From Hoeflea sp. (GTDB lineage: Bacteria; Pseudomonadota; Alphaproteobacteria; Rhizobiales; Rhizobiaceae): 58,300 nt of DNA. The first letter of the stretch is position 1. Each line of letters starts with the position of its first letter. A model generated the notes under the pieces. It saw only the letters and a program-made list of their open reading frames with translations. It was not told the origin of the DNA and made no database searches. This document shows, in pieces, positions 15,984 to 25,607 of the stretch. The stretch lies in assembly GCF_014359905.1 (NCBI RefSeq), contig NZ_JACIYP010000024.1:1-58300 (forward strand), in the 5' to 3' direction. A program made the translations under genes and the position numbers.

Positions 15984-16146
15984 GCTGGGGTCCGGTTGCA
16001 TGCGCCAGGTTGACGCTAAAACCTGTATGATTTACTCCACAATCTTTGTCCGAGGCGCATGGCGCTGTCAAACCCCGAAATCGGGGCAAGCCAGACACCG
16101 GACCATGGCGCCGCCCGTCTGGCCGGGACGGTGCTGAACTTGAGGG

Positions 16147-17829
16147 ATGAGCTGTACAGTGGGCGAACGCGCACTCAAAATTGCCGCCTGGATCGTCTCG
16201 CTGCTGTGCCTCGCGCCCATCGTCGCGGTTGCGTTCGCGGCAGCGTCGGGCACGCTCGACACGTGGAACAGCCTGATGGCGACGGTGCTGCCGCGCTATG
16301 CCTGGACCACGGTCGAACTGGTGGTGCTTGTGGGCATCGGCACCGCGATCGTCGGCACCGCCACCGCCTGGCTTGTGACCACCTGCAGCTTCCCCTTCCG
16401 CCGCACCTTCGAGATCGTGCTGGCGCTGCCGCTTGCCTTCCCGGCCTATGTGCTGGCCTATGCCTATACCGATCTGCTCGATCATCCGGGTGCGGTGCAG
16501 ACGGCGCTGCGCGCCATCACCGGCTGGGGCCCGCAGGACTACTGGTTTCCCGAGGTCCGCTCGCTTGGCGGCGCCGCGGCGATGCTGATTTTCGTGCTTT
16601 ATCCGTATGTCTATCTGCTCGCCCGCGCAGCCTTCCTCAAGCAGTCGCCGACCGCCTATTTCGCCGCCCGCACGCTCGGCCACACGCCATGGTCGGCCTT
16701 CTGGCGGGTGAGCCTGCCGATGGCGCGACCGGCGATCGCCGGCGGCGTGATTCTGGCCTTGATGGAGACCATCGCCGATTTCGGCACGGTGGCGCATTTC
16801 GGCGTGCAGACCTTTTCCACCGGCATCTATGCCGCCTGGTTCTCGATGGGCGACCGCATGGCGGCCTCCCAGCTGGCGCTCTGCCTGTTGATCGTGGCTC
16901 TCACGTTCGCGCTGCTGGAACGCGCACAGCGGGGTGCCGCCAAGCGCTTCCCCGCAGGCTCGCGCCTCGAGGCCATGGAGCGGCATCACCTGCGCGGCTG
17001 GCGCGCGGGCCTGGCCTTCACCGCCTGCGCGCTGCCGGTCGCCATCGGCTTTGCCATTCCACTCGTCGTGCTGGCCGACATGGCCATCGGCGCCGGCGCG
17101 TCGCCGTTTTCGCCGCGCTATCTCGGCTACGTGCAGAACTCGCTGACGCTGGCCTCCATCACCGCCGCCGTCACGGTGGCTTGCGCCGTCATCATCGGCT
17201 TTTGCGCCCGCATCGCGCCGAGCCTGGCGGCCCGGTTTTCCGCCGCTGCCGCCGGCATCGGCTATGCGGTTCCGGGCGGCGTCATCGCGGTCGGCCTGCT
17301 GGTCCCCTTCGCGGCGCTCGACAACAGGGTCGACGCCTGGGCGCGGGCCAATTTCGACTATTCCACGGGGTTGTTCTTCACCGGCTCCATCGGGCTTCTG
17401 GTGGTCGCCTACATGGTGCGCTTCATCGCTGCGGCACTCGGCGCCTTCGACACCGGCATTTCAGCGATCAAGCCCAATATCGATGCCGCCGCGCGCACCC
17501 TTGGCCGCACCTCCGGGCGCATGCTGTTCGACGTGCATCTGCCGCTGTTGCGCCCCAGCCTGCTGACCGCGCTGCTCATCGTCTTCGTCGACGTGATGAA
17601 GGAGCTGCCCGCCACCCTGATCATGCGACCGTTCAACTTCGACACGCTCGCGGTCCAGGCCTACCGGCTGGCGTCTGACGAACGGCTGCAGCAGGCGGCC
17701 CTGCCCTCGCTGATGATCGTCGGCTTCGGGCTGTTGCCGGTGGTGCTGCTCTGCCACACCATCGGCAAGTCCGGCCGCCCGCAAAAGGTGGTCCGGCCAA
17801 GGGCCGATGCGCTGCTGCCATCGGTGTGA
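16147..17829 (+). CDS. Ferric-iron ABC transporter permease (FbpB/AfuB type)
   Basis: The 560-residue fused double-domain permease has about 12 membrane helices. It carries two EAA-type loops for the ATPase, near AARTLGHTPWSAFWRVSLP and AARTLGRTSGRMLFDVHLP. It is characteristic of binding-protein-dependent Fe(III) importers. ATG 16147 is immediately after GAGGG; a GTG at 16159 has better spacing, so the start is uncertain by four codons. Neither ATPase nor binding protein is adjacent. A plausible partner binding protein lies about 8 kb away at 26023-27054. Its 3' end is overlapped on the other strand only by the frameshifted tail of the AraC gene. Confidence 0.9.
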   Translation: MSCTVGERALKIAAWIVSLLCLAPIVAVAFAAASGTLDTWNSLMATVLPRYAWTTVELVVLVGIGTAIVGTATAWLVTTCSFPFRRTFEIVLALPLAFPAYVLAYAYTDLLDHPGAVQTALRAITGWGPQDYWFPEVRSLGGAAAMLIFVLYPYVYLLARAAFLKQSPTAYFAARTLGHTPWSAFWRVSLPMARPAIAGGVILALMETIADFGTVAHFGVQTFSTGIYAAWFSMGDRMAASQLALCLLIVALTFALLERAQRGAAKRFPAGSRLEAMERHHLRGWRAGLAFTACALPVAIGFAIPLVVLADMAIGAGASPFSPRYLGYVQNSLTLASITAAVTVACAVIIGFCARIAPSLAARFSAAAAGIGYAVPGGVIAVGLLVPFAALDNRVDAWARANFDYSTGLFFTGSIGLLVVAYMVRFIAAALGAFDTGISAIKPNIDAAARTLGRTSGRMLFDVHLPLLRPSLLTALLIVFVDVMKELPATLIMRPFNFDTLAVQAYRLASDERLQQAALPSLMIVGFGLLPVVLLCHTIGKSGRPQKVVRPRADALLPSV

Positions 17830-18680
17830 CCGGCGCGGCCATCAGCCGGCGGAAGCCGCCCTGGCATAGCGGACCGGAGCAATGCCGACCTGGGCCGACC
17901 TGGGCCGACCTGGCGCGCAAAGGCGGTGCTGAAGGCGCTCACCGACCCATAGCCGGTCTCTTCCGCTGTTTCGGCGATACTGCTGTGGCCTGAGCGCAGC
18001 ATGTGCTTTGCCAGCGTCATCCGCCAGTTCAGCAGATAGCCCATGGGCGCCACGCCGACGGCCCTGGTGAACCGGGCAAAGAAAGCCGAGCGCGACAGCC
18101 CGGCCTCGGCGGCAAGCCTGGGCAGGGTCCAGATCTGCAGAGGCGCGGCATGCCTGGCGCGCAATGCCGGGCCGATGCGCTGATCGGCAAGGCCGCGGCA
18201 CAGACCCGGCGTGGCGTCGGATAAGGTGGTCGACCGGAACGCCTCCATCAGGAGAACCTGCAACAGGTGCTCGACCACGACATCCCGAGCCGGGCGGCTC
18301 GCCCGCGCCTCGTCGCGCACCAGTGCGGCCAGTGCGGCCAGGCGGTCTTCGCCGCGCACGACAACCATGTCGGGCAGCAGCGCCACCAGCAGCTCGGCAT
18401 CGGGACCGGAAAAGCTGCAATGGCCGATCAACTGTTGCACGTCCGCCGGTTCCGCCGGCGGGCCGATCCGGAAGATGCCATCCTCGCAAAGCACGGGATG
18501 GCTGTTAAACCCGGGCGGATGCGGAGGATCAAGGCTTGAGAGCGTAAAGACGTCGGCGGCCGGAATGAGCACAAAGTCACCCGCGGCAAGCTCCATGGGC
18601 GCCTTGCCGCCTATTTCCAGACAGGCGCGCCCGGACAGCATCAGGCAATAGAACACCTCGGTCACATCGTCGCGGCGCAC
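17661..18680 (-). CDS. AraC family regulator with frameshifted C-terminus
   Basis: The protein has an N-terminal cupin (AraC_binding-like; ELAAGDFVLIPAADVFTLSSL) and a C-terminal double HTH (IWTLPRLAAEAGLSRSAFFARFTRAVG ... YGSVSAFSTAFARQVG). The frame leaves the family pattern after FARQVG, exactly at a triplicated 10-bp unit (17884-17913), and runs on to 17661. With a single unit the frame would read FARQVGIAPVRYARAASAG and stop at 17842, giving 272 aa and no overlap with the permease gene. Present length is 339 aa. The GTG at 18680 has no good RBS and the N-terminus is short by about 30 residues for the family, so the gene may also be damaged there. Confidence 0.72.
   Translation of the reverse strand: MRRDDVTEVFYCLMLSGRACLEIGGKAPMELAAGDFVLIPAADVFTLSSLDPPHPPGFNSHPVLCEDGIFRIGPPAEPADVQQLIGHCSFSGPDAELLVALLPDMVVVRGEDRLAALAALVRDEARASRPARDVVVEHLLQVLLMEAFRSTTLSDATPGLCRGLADQRIGPALRARHAAPLQIWTLPRLAAEAGLSRSAFFARFTRAVGVAPMGYLLNWRMTLAKHMLRSGHSSIAETAEETGYGSVSAFSTAFARQVGPGRPRSALLRSAMPGRLPPADGRAGHTDGSSASALGRTTFCGRPDLPMVWQSSTTGNSPKPTIISEGRAACCSRSSDASR
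17884..17913. repeat. 10-bp tandem repeat x3 that shifts the AraC reading frame
   Basis: There are three exact copies of GCCGACCTGG (17884-17893, 17894-17903, 17904-17913). Two extra units add 20 bp and change frame; one or four units would restore it. It is a candidate slippage site. Confidence 0.9.
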
Positions 18681-18932
18681 CCGGAAGGGTGCGGAGGCGT
18701 AGGCGAGTTCTGGTCAACGCCATATGGCGTGCGGTCACCGACCCGAATTGCCCGCTCCATCTCCCCGCGGGCAGCGACGCCGAGGCGCTGGCGGCCTGAC
18801 GCCACCTTCCCCAGCGGCACGGCGCGCCGCCGCCATCGGTGTGACCTCCACGCCTGACCCCGCTTGTATTGCATGCTCCCGGCATTAGGGTAGGTACGTG
18901 ACGCCAAATCCACGCCGGGGAACGATCGAAGC

Positions 18933-19964
18933 ATGCGGAACGCCACCTACGGAACTGCGCTGACCCTGATGATCGGCTGGCTGATCTGGATCGGCAAACC
19001 GGTGCTGATCCCGGTGATTGCCGCCGCTATTTCCGTCTACGTGCTCTCGACTGCGGCGGAAAGCATGCAAATCCTGCCGGTTGTCGGCCGCCTGCCGGCC
19101 TGGGCAAGGCGGACCATCATCCTGATCGCCTTTGTCTTCGGGGTGGTGCTTCTGTTCATTCTTGTCATCAACAACCTTGCACAGGTGGCGGCTGTGCTGC
19201 CGCGCTACGAGGACAATCTCGAGATCCTGGCCACACGCGGCGCCAGCCTGCTCGGCATCGAGAACGAGCCGACCTGGGAGAACCTGCGCAGCGTCACTCT
19301 CGACCAGATGGATGTCCGCTCCTGGATTGCGCCGGTGTTGCTGTCCCTGCGCGGTTTCGGCGGCACCCTCTTCCTTGTCGTGCTCTATGCCAGCTTCTTC
19401 ATGGCCGAACGCGGCATGATGACCCGCAAGGTTGTGATCGCGCTTGGCGACGAGGAGGCCGGTGGCCGTGCCCTGTCGCTGCTGTCGCGGATCAACGAGC
19501 GGATCGGCCAGTACCTGTTCGTCAAGACCGTCGTGAACCTGATCCTCGGATCGGTGTCCTTCGCCATCATGCTGCTGCTGGGGATCGAGTTCGCGCTGTT
19601 CTGGGCCGTCCTGATCGCGTTCCTGAACTACATTCCCTATATCGGATCGCTGCTTGGCGTGCTGTTTCCGGTGCTGCTCAGCCTTGCGCAGTTCGGCACG
19701 CTGTGGATGGCGGGGCTGGTGCTGTTTTCCCTCACGGCCGCGCAGGTCTTCGTCGGCGCGGTTCTCGAACCCCGCATGATGGGCCGCGCCTTCAACCTGA
19801 GCCCTTTGGTCGTGCTTCTGGCGCTGGCCTTCTGGAGCACGCTCTGGGGTCTGCCCGGCGCGCTTCTGGCGGTTCCGATGACCGCGAGCCTCATTCTCGT
19901 CCTGGCCGAGATCAGGACGACGCGGCCGGCTGCCGTGCTGCTGTCGGCGACCGGCAAAGTCTGA
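18933..19964 (+). CDS. AI-2E/PerM family membrane transporter
   Basis: The 343-residue protein has the PerM layout. A helical hairpin lies at the N-terminus (residues 7-30 and about 60-85), followed by a soluble segment (ENLRSVTLDQMDVRSW). A cluster of C-terminal helices follows, with family signatures FLNYIPYIGSLLGVLFPVLL and LEPRMMGRAFNLSPLVVLLAL. Members include the autoinducer-2 exporter TqsA and Na+/H+ antiporter-like proteins; substrate here is unknown. The ATG follows GGGGAACGATCGA. The gene starts just beyond the AraC gene on the opposite strand and is the possible divergent target of that regulator. Confidence 0.9.
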   Translation: MRNATYGTALTLMIGWLIWIGKPVLIPVIAAAISVYVLSTAAESMQILPVVGRLPAWARRTIILIAFVFGVVLLFILVINNLAQVAAVLPRYEDNLEILATRGASLLGIENEPTWENLRSVTLDQMDVRSWIAPVLLSLRGFGGTLFLVVLYASFFMAERGMMTRKVVIALGDEEAGGRALSLLSRINERIGQYLFVKTVVNLILGSVSFAIMLLLGIEFALFWAVLIAFLNYIPYIGSLLGVLFPVLLSLAQFGTLWMAGLVLFSLTAAQVFVGAVLEPRMMGRAFNLSPLVVLLALAFWSTLWGLPGALLAVPMTASLILVLAEIRTTRPAAVLLSATGKV

Positions 19965-20196
19965 CCGGGCCGGCCGCCCCTGCATTCCGGCAGGCTGCGG
20001 CACCGTTCGGGGCAAGTTCTCGATACTAATCACCCGACAGGGTTATTGCATACCGCGACCACGCGCGGCTTACTGATTGCTGCATCAAAACAACAAGATG
20101 GATGCACGTCGGGGGCTGAGCGCGCAACTTGTCCAGCTGAATTCCTGCAGGTGGACCGCCCTCGCCGCATGACGACCATAGCAACGGGGACGAGCA

Positions 20197-20910
20197 ATGA
20201 AACTGAAAACCGTCGGCCTGATGGGCGCCCTCACCCTGATTGCGGCCTGCCAGACGCCCACCCAGACTGCCAAGACCGAGGCGCCCGGCGCGACCGCAGG
20301 GACGCAGACAGCCGCGGCGGCGACTGCAGGCACGGTCGCGCCTCCCGTCACCGCCTTCGCGGCCACGCAAGCCAATCCGGGCGCCTGCGCCATGGCGCTC
20401 GCCGGCGGACCGCCGCCGAAGCCGGCCAAGGGCGCTGATTTTGCCAAGAACGCGGTCGGCAAGAACCTCGCTCGCAATGTCGGACGCAATGTGCTGGGCA
20501 ACATGATTGGCGGCGGCGTCATCGGCGCAACCGTCGCAAGCCAGGTCGTGCGCACCGAACAGGACCTTGGCGGCAAGTGGATGATGACGGACGGGGCGTC
20601 GACTTGCGGCTGCGAGATGCAGATCCGCACCGGCGCCGGCGTCATCGCTCAGGGCTTCGGCACGACCAGCGGCTACAAGCTCAAGGACGCCAAGGGCGGA
20701 ACCATGAACAGCATTTCCTGCTCCAATCCGTATCTCGCCAATGCCGCGAGATTTGCGCTCGGATACAGCTTCACCGGTTACGATGCCGTCCTCGCCATCG
20801 AAAGCGGCAATGGCCAGCGCGTGGCCGAGATGAAGCGCGACGGCATCAACTATTTCTCCGGCGCGCTGGCCGATGGAACGCCGGTGACCATGTGGCGCCG
20901 CGGCGGCTGA
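20197..20910 (+). CDS. Lipoprotein, possibly with an AprI/Inh-like domain
   Basis: The 237-residue lipoprotein precursor has lipobox LIAAC with Cys18, then a Thr/Ala-rich linker and a basic Gly-rich stretch (GKNLARNVGRNVLGNMIGGG) that could be a membrane-associating helix. The C-terminal 110 residues (GGKWMMTDGASTCGCEMQI to VTMWRR) look like a small beta-barrel with a Cys pair, faintly like AprI/Inh protease-inhibitor domains. That domain call is tentative. It stands alone, convergent with the LuxR-hydrolase gene. Confidence 0.65.
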   Translation: MKLKTVGLMGALTLIAACQTPTQTAKTEAPGATAGTQTAAAATAGTVAPPVTAFAATQANPGACAMALAGGPPPKPAKGADFAKNAVGKNLARNVGRNVLGNMIGGGVIGATVASQVVRTEQDLGGKWMMTDGASTCGCEMQIRTGAGVIAQGFGTTSGYKLKDAKGGTMNSISCSNPYLANAARFALGYSFTGYDAVLAIESGNGQRVAEMKRDGINYFSGALADGTPVTMWRRGG

Positions 20911-20973
20911 TGTCCAACCCGCAGCCCCGGCTGCACCCAGGCTCATCCTTCCAAGGATGACTGGCAAGCGTGT

Positions 20974-20999
20974 CGCGTTCGAACTGGTCCTCGAACGCG
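20974..20999. terminator. Hairpin between convergent genes
   Basis: A 9-bp perfect stem CGCGTTCGA/TCGAACGCG (20974-20982 with 20991-20999) lies 7 nt beyond the LuxR-hydrolase stop. A second short hairpin (CATCCTT/AAGGATG) is at 20944-20959. No T-run follows, so termination is only probable. Confidence 0.5.
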
Positions 21000-21006
21000 G
21001 CGCGCT

Positions 21007-22746
21007 TCAGCCAGACACCGCCTCGGCAATCACCCGGTGGAAAATATCGCTGTGCGACAGGTGCATGGTGTTGCCGCCATCTTCGATCAGTTCGACCGGC
21101 GCCCCGCCATGGGCGGCAACGAACTCCTGCACGAAGTCATAGCGCATGATCGGATCCTTGGTGCCGTGCAGCCATTTGACCGGGCATTTCAGCTTGAGGA
21201 AATCGCTCTCCCAGTCGGCCATGGCGGCCTTGCCGTCATAGATGATGGCCTTCGCCCCCTGCTCGATCATGTGCAGGATTCCCGCCTCGCAGATCGCATA
21301 GATGCGCGGATCGTCCAGATAGGCCTGATCCGTGGGCGAGTTTGAAAAAAGGTGTTCGGCATAGGGCCGCAAGCCTTTTCGCAGCCAGTTGACGATACCG
21401 ATATGGATCATCGTTTCCAGTATGCGCGGCGTGTACTTGACCCCCAGGGCGGCAATCCGGGTCTGCACGCCCATGTGCGGAAGATGCTTCTTCTCGTCGA
21501 TGGGAATGCCGGCGCCCACCATCACCATGTTCTTCGTCTGCGTGCCCAGCGCATGAGCGATGCGGCAGGCGTGGCTGACGCCGCCCTGATGCGCGACCAC
21601 GGTCACCGGCTCGCGGGTGATCTCGGGCAGCAGCAGCTTGACGTCGTCGACGACCACGTCATCGAACGCATTCCAGTCTTCCGGCACATCGGTCTGACCG
21701 AAACTTGGCCGCGAAGGGGCGATGACCCTGATTCCGTCCCGCCTGAATTTTTCAATCATGTCGGCCGGAAAGAACGGCCCCTGGACCAGGCCATGAACGA
21801 AAAGCACGGGCTTGCCGGCCGGATCGCCGAACACGCCGTAGCTGATCTTCCGCCCATCCGGACGGGTGAGAATGCGGTCAGGCCGCGCGAAAAACGGGAC
21901 CCCGGCGCGGGAATTGCCCGGATGGGCTTTTACCGGATCGACAAGCAAGCCGTAGGTCGTGGCAAGCACCAGGAGATCGGAAATCTTGCGGCATCCGGAT
22001 TTGCGCAGGATCGCCTTGGATTGCGATTTGATGGTCTCGACGCTGCGAAACCGGGCTTCCGCGATCTCGGGCTGCGATTTCCCGTTGAGCAGTGCCGCCA
22101 GCACCTCCGTTTCAGACACCGACAGATCGAACATCGTCTGGCAGAACTGCAACGCCTCGGCGGTCCATTCGAAATGCACGATCGACACCGCCAGGCCACG
22201 GGGTTTGGCGCCGCTGGTGTATTCGGAACTGACCCACTTGCCGCATTTGGCCAGATGCGCCGCCGCATCTTCCTTGCGCTTGACGAGACAGATGTCGCTG
22301 CGGAAATCACCCGCTGCAACGGCGCCCTTCGCCATCTTCAACAGCTGGTTACGGGAGGCGGCGTCGAGGTTCAGGTGCTTGATGTGGACCGGAAAACCGT
22401 GGTTGAAGAATTCCTTCGCGCGGGCGTTTCCCTCCACCATCCCGGTTGCCGGATCGACCAGCAGAGAGCTCAGCGCCGGGCTGTTGATGTTGCCGGGATG
22501 CGCACGGTTCTCCAGCTCCCGCTCGTTGAGCAGCCGTTCTATCCGGCTGAGATGGCTCGAAATCGTTGCATTGTTTTCGTAGTCGGCCTGCTTGAGCGCA
22601 TGCGAGGAGAAGTCATCCGGCTCGGTGAAATAGAAATCATGCGCGGCTGTCATCAGTTCATGGAAGCTGTCGGGACGAAAAGGCGCGTCATAGGCCTTGT
22701 CGAGGAGATTCAGCAACCGGTCCGAATGTGTCAGCGTGTCCTGCAT
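21007..22746 (-). CDS. LuxR-type HTH protein fused to an alpha/beta hydrolase fold lacking the nucleophile Ser
   Basis: The 579-residue three-part protein has an N-terminal helical/PAS-like sensor region (1-200), a LuxR-type HTH (about 205-268; LSVSETEVLAALLNGKSQPEIA ... VETIKSQSKAILRKSGC) and a C-terminal alpha/beta hydrolase fold (about 295-579). The hydrolase keeps an HG oxyanion turn (VHGL), an acid candidate Asp531 in HGTKDP and His562 in GGNTMHLSH. Its nucleophile elbow reads Ala385-His-Gln387-Gly-Gly, with Gln instead of Ser. I infer a ligand-sensing, non-catalytic domain controlling the HTH. ATG 22746 is preferred to an in-frame TTG at 22755. It is a lone gene, divergent from nothing obvious. 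Confidence 0.82.
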   Translation of the reverse strand: MQDTLTHSDRLLNLLDKAYDAPFRPDSFHELMTAAHDFYFTEPDDFSSHALKQADYENNATISSHLSRIERLLNERELENRAHPGNINSPALSSLLVDPATGMVEGNARAKEFFNHGFPVHIKHLNLDAASRNQLLKMAKGAVAAGDFRSDICLVKRKEDAAAHLAKCGKWVSSEYTSGAKPRGLAVSIVHFEWTAEALQFCQTMFDLSVSETEVLAALLNGKSQPEIAEARFRSVETIKSQSKAILRKSGCRKISDLLVLATTYGLLVDPVKAHPGNSRAGVPFFARPDRILTRPDGRKISYGVFGDPAGKPVLFVHGLVQGPFFPADMIEKFRRDGIRVIAPSRPSFGQTDVPEDWNAFDDVVVDDVKLLLPEITREPVTVVAHQGGVSHACRIAHALGTQTKNMVMVGAGIPIDEKKHLPHMGVQTRIAALGVKYTPRILETMIHIGIVNWLRKGLRPYAEHLFSNSPTDQAYLDDPRIYAICEAGILHMIEQGAKAIIYDGKAAMADWESDFLKLKCPVKWLHGTKDPIMRYDFVQEFVAAHGGAPVELIEDGGNTMHLSHSDIFHRVIAEAVSG

Positions 22747-22919
22747 CCTGTCCAAGGATCCCCTCTTGCCGGCAACCCGAAGAATCCGACAGTCTATATT
22801 TGGCTTGGACTCCCTGTTCTTGCAATATTATTTTCGCATGGCAAAGCAACTTCCGGCGCCCAGGCCAATCGTCTGGCCGCCGGAGGTGGGACTGTAGGCT
22901 GAAGACCGATCGAAGCGCT

Positions 22920-25607
22920 TCAGCCCGCGCGCCGTGCGATACTCAACCGCAGCTGCTTTTCCACCTCGGTAATCGCAAACAGCAGGACGCCGATACCGAT
23001 GATGATCATGCCGTCGAACAACGGAACGGCTTCTGTTCCAAACACATATTGCAGCGGCGGCGCGTAGGTGACCGCAAATTGGGCCGCTGTCACCGCAACA
23101 ACGGTGCTCCAGACGACGCGGGTGGCGCGCACCGCCTCCCAGGTGAGCGATGTGCCGTAAAAGTTGCGGATGAAGAACAGGTAGAAGATCTCCATCACCA
23201 CCAGCGTGTTCATCGCCATGGTGCGGGCGAGCTCGAGCGAATGGCCGCGGTCCATCGCATAGGCATAGACGCCGAACACGCCGGCGAAGAACAGCACCGA
23301 GACCAGCACGATCTGCCAGGCGAGACGACCGGTCAGGATCGGCTCATGGCGCGGCCGCGGCGGGCGGCGCATGGTGTTTTCTTCGGTCGGCTCGAAGGCC
23401 AGCGCCAGGCCCAGCGTCACCGCCGTCACCAGGTTGACCCACAGGATCTGCACCGGCGTGATCGGCAGCGTCATGCCGAACAGCAGGGCGACGATGATGG
23501 TCATCGCCTCGCCGGCATTGGTCGGCAGCGTCCAGCTGATCACCTTCTTGATGTTGTCGTAGACCGTGCGCCCCTCGCGGACGGCCGCGACGATGGAAGC
23601 GAAATTATCATCCGCCAGCACCAGCTCGGCGGCTTCCTTGGCGGCTTCGCTGCCCTTGAGGCCCATGGCGATGCCCGCATCCGCCCGCTTCAGCGCCGGC
23701 GCGTCGTTCACCCCATCGCCGGTCATCGCCACCGTCAGCCCCTGGGCCTGGAGCGCGGTAACCAGTCGCAGCTTGTGCTCGGGATTGGTGCGGGCGAAAA
23801 TGTCGGTGTCGAGCACCGCGACCGCCAGATGGGCATCGTCCATCTTGTCGATGGCGGCGCCGGTCAGGACCCGGTCCGGATTCTGAAGGCCGATCAGCCG
23901 GCCGATCGCGGCGGCGGTTCCGGCATGATCACCGGTGATCATCTTGACCCGGATCCCCGCGTCACGGCATTCCGCCACCGCCTTGATCGCTTCCGGGCGC
24001 GGCGGATCCATCAGGCCCACCAGGCCGAGCAGGGTCAGACCGCCTTCTACATCTGAAAACTCGAGCGACGTCTGTTCGACCTCCACCTGGCGCGCCGCGA
24101 TTGCCAGCACGCGGTGCCCCTCGGCCGCCATCCTTTCGGAGATATCGATCCAGTATGCCTCGTCGAGCGGTTGGTCTCCGGCGGCGCCGCGCTGTTGCGC
24201 GCACATGTCAAGCACCCGTTCCGGGGCGCCCTTGACGAAGATATCGGCGTGATCCGGATGATCATGGTGCAACGTCGCCATGAACCGGTGACGGGCGTCG
24301 AACGCGATGGCGTCGGTGCGGGCACGGCTTGAAAGCCCGTTGTGAATGTCGATGCCGGCCTTGCCGGCCAGGGCCAGCAGCGCGCCCTCCATCGGATCGC
24401 CCTCGACCGCCCAGGAGCCCTCCCGCCGCTGCAGGGAGGAATCGTTGCAGGCCGCCGCGGCGCGGGCCAGTTCGACCAGGTGCGAATGGTCATGGCCATT
24501 GACCAGCGCGTCCTCCAGAAGAATGGCGCCCTCGGGCTCATAGCCCTCTCCGCGCACGTTAAAGACATGGCCCGCGAGCGCAACCGACGCGACCATCATC
24601 TCGTTGCGGGTGAGCGTCCCGGTCTTGTCGGTGCAGATCACCGACACCGATCCCAGCGTTTCGATGGCGGGCAGCCGGCGCACGATGGTGTTGCGCCTGG
24701 CCATGGCCTGCACACCGACGGCAAGGGTGATCGTCAGCACCGCAGGCAGTCCTTCGGGAATGGCTGCCACCGAGAGGCCGACCACAGCCATGAACATGTC
24801 GGCGAAATCCTGATGCTCGACGAAATAGGCGTAGACCAGCAGGGCTCCCGCAACCAGCAGGATGAGCAGCGTCAGCCATTTGGCGAAGACATCCATCTGC
24901 TGCACAAGCGGCGTGGTCAGCGTCTCGACACTCGCCAGCAATCCGCTGATGCGGCCGATCTCGGAGCCGGCCCCGGTCGCGACAACAAGGCCGCGCCCCT
25001 GCCCGCTGGTCACCAGCGTGCCGCTGTACGCCATGCAGGACCGGTCGCCCAGGGCGGATTGGGCGGCGACGGGTGCGGTGGCCTTGTCAACCGGCACGGA
25101 TTCGCCGGTCAGGATCGCTTCCTGGATCCGCAATCCGTGCGCACGGATGAGCCGCAGATCGGCGGGCACCTTGTCGCCCGCCTCGAGAAGCACGATATCG
25201 CCCGGAACCAGGTCTTCGCCCGCGACGCTCTGCCGCTCGCCGTCGCGCAACACCGAGGCGTGCGGCGCCAGCATCTGGCGGATGGAGTCCATCGCCTTCT
25301 CGGCCTTCCCCTCCTGAATGAACCCGATGATCGCATTGGCGATCACGACAGCGAGAATCACCGCCGTATCGACGTAATGCTGCATGAAGACGGTGATGAT
25401 CGAGGAACCGATCAGGACATAGATCAGGATGTTGTGAAAATGCGAAAGAAACCGAAGGATCACGCTTCGCTTCGGCGGCTGCGGCAGCCGGTTCGGCCCA
25501 TGAATTTCAAGCCGGGCCGCCACCTCATACTGGCTCAGGCCGCCGGCGGTGGCCTGCATGGCTTCGAGCGACGCGTCCGTTTCGATCGCGTGGTGGCTGT
25601 GGTCCAT
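22920..25607 (-). CDS. P-type cation-transporting ATPase (P2-like)
   Basis: The 895-residue ion pump has all catalytic marks. TGES lies at 167-170 in the actuator, PEGLP at 284-288 in the ion-binding helix, phosphorylated Asp327 in DKTGTLT, and TGDGVNDAP in the hinge. About ten membrane helices are present. PEGLP and the cation_ATPase_N start (GLSQYEVAARLEIHGPNRLP) fit the Ca/Na/Mn P2 group, not heavy-metal P1B pumps, and there is no HMA domain. The ion is not determined. ATG 25607 (MDHSHH, a His-rich N-terminus) is chosen; an upstream extension to 25772 looks non-coding. Confidence 0.92.
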   Translation of the reverse strand: MDHSHHAIETDASLEAMQATAGGLSQYEVAARLEIHGPNRLPQPPKRSVILRFLSHFHNILIYVLIGSSIITVFMQHYVDTAVILAVVIANAIIGFIQEGKAEKAMDSIRQMLAPHASVLRDGERQSVAGEDLVPGDIVLLEAGDKVPADLRLIRAHGLRIQEAILTGESVPVDKATAPVAAQSALGDRSCMAYSGTLVTSGQGRGLVVATGAGSEIGRISGLLASVETLTTPLVQQMDVFAKWLTLLILLVAGALLVYAYFVEHQDFADMFMAVVGLSVAAIPEGLPAVLTITLAVGVQAMARRNTIVRRLPAIETLGSVSVICTDKTGTLTRNEMMVASVALAGHVFNVRGEGYEPEGAILLEDALVNGHDHSHLVELARAAAACNDSSLQRREGSWAVEGDPMEGALLALAGKAGIDIHNGLSSRARTDAIAFDARHRFMATLHHDHPDHADIFVKGAPERVLDMCAQQRGAAGDQPLDEAYWIDISERMAAEGHRVLAIAARQVEVEQTSLEFSDVEGGLTLLGLVGLMDPPRPEAIKAVAECRDAGIRVKMITGDHAGTAAAIGRLIGLQNPDRVLTGAAIDKMDDAHLAVAVLDTDIFARTNPEHKLRLVTALQAQGLTVAMTGDGVNDAPALKRADAGIAMGLKGSEAAKEAAELVLADDNFASIVAAVREGRTVYDNIKKVISWTLPTNAGEAMTIIVALLFGMTLPITPVQILWVNLVTAVTLGLALAFEPTEENTMRRPPRPRHEPILTGRLAWQIVLVSVLFFAGVFGVYAYAMDRGHSLELARTMAMNTLVVMEIFYLFFIRNFYGTSLTWEAVRATRVVWSTVVAVTAAQFAVTYAPPLQYVFGTEAVPLFDGMIIIGIGVLLFAITEVEKQLRLSIARRAG

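Noticed and set aside
18885..20033. 382-codon minus-strand frame opposite the AI-2E gene
   Set aside because: It is Gln/His/Arg-rich, typical of antisense to a hydrophobic membrane-protein gene, and would need to cross two intergenic regions.
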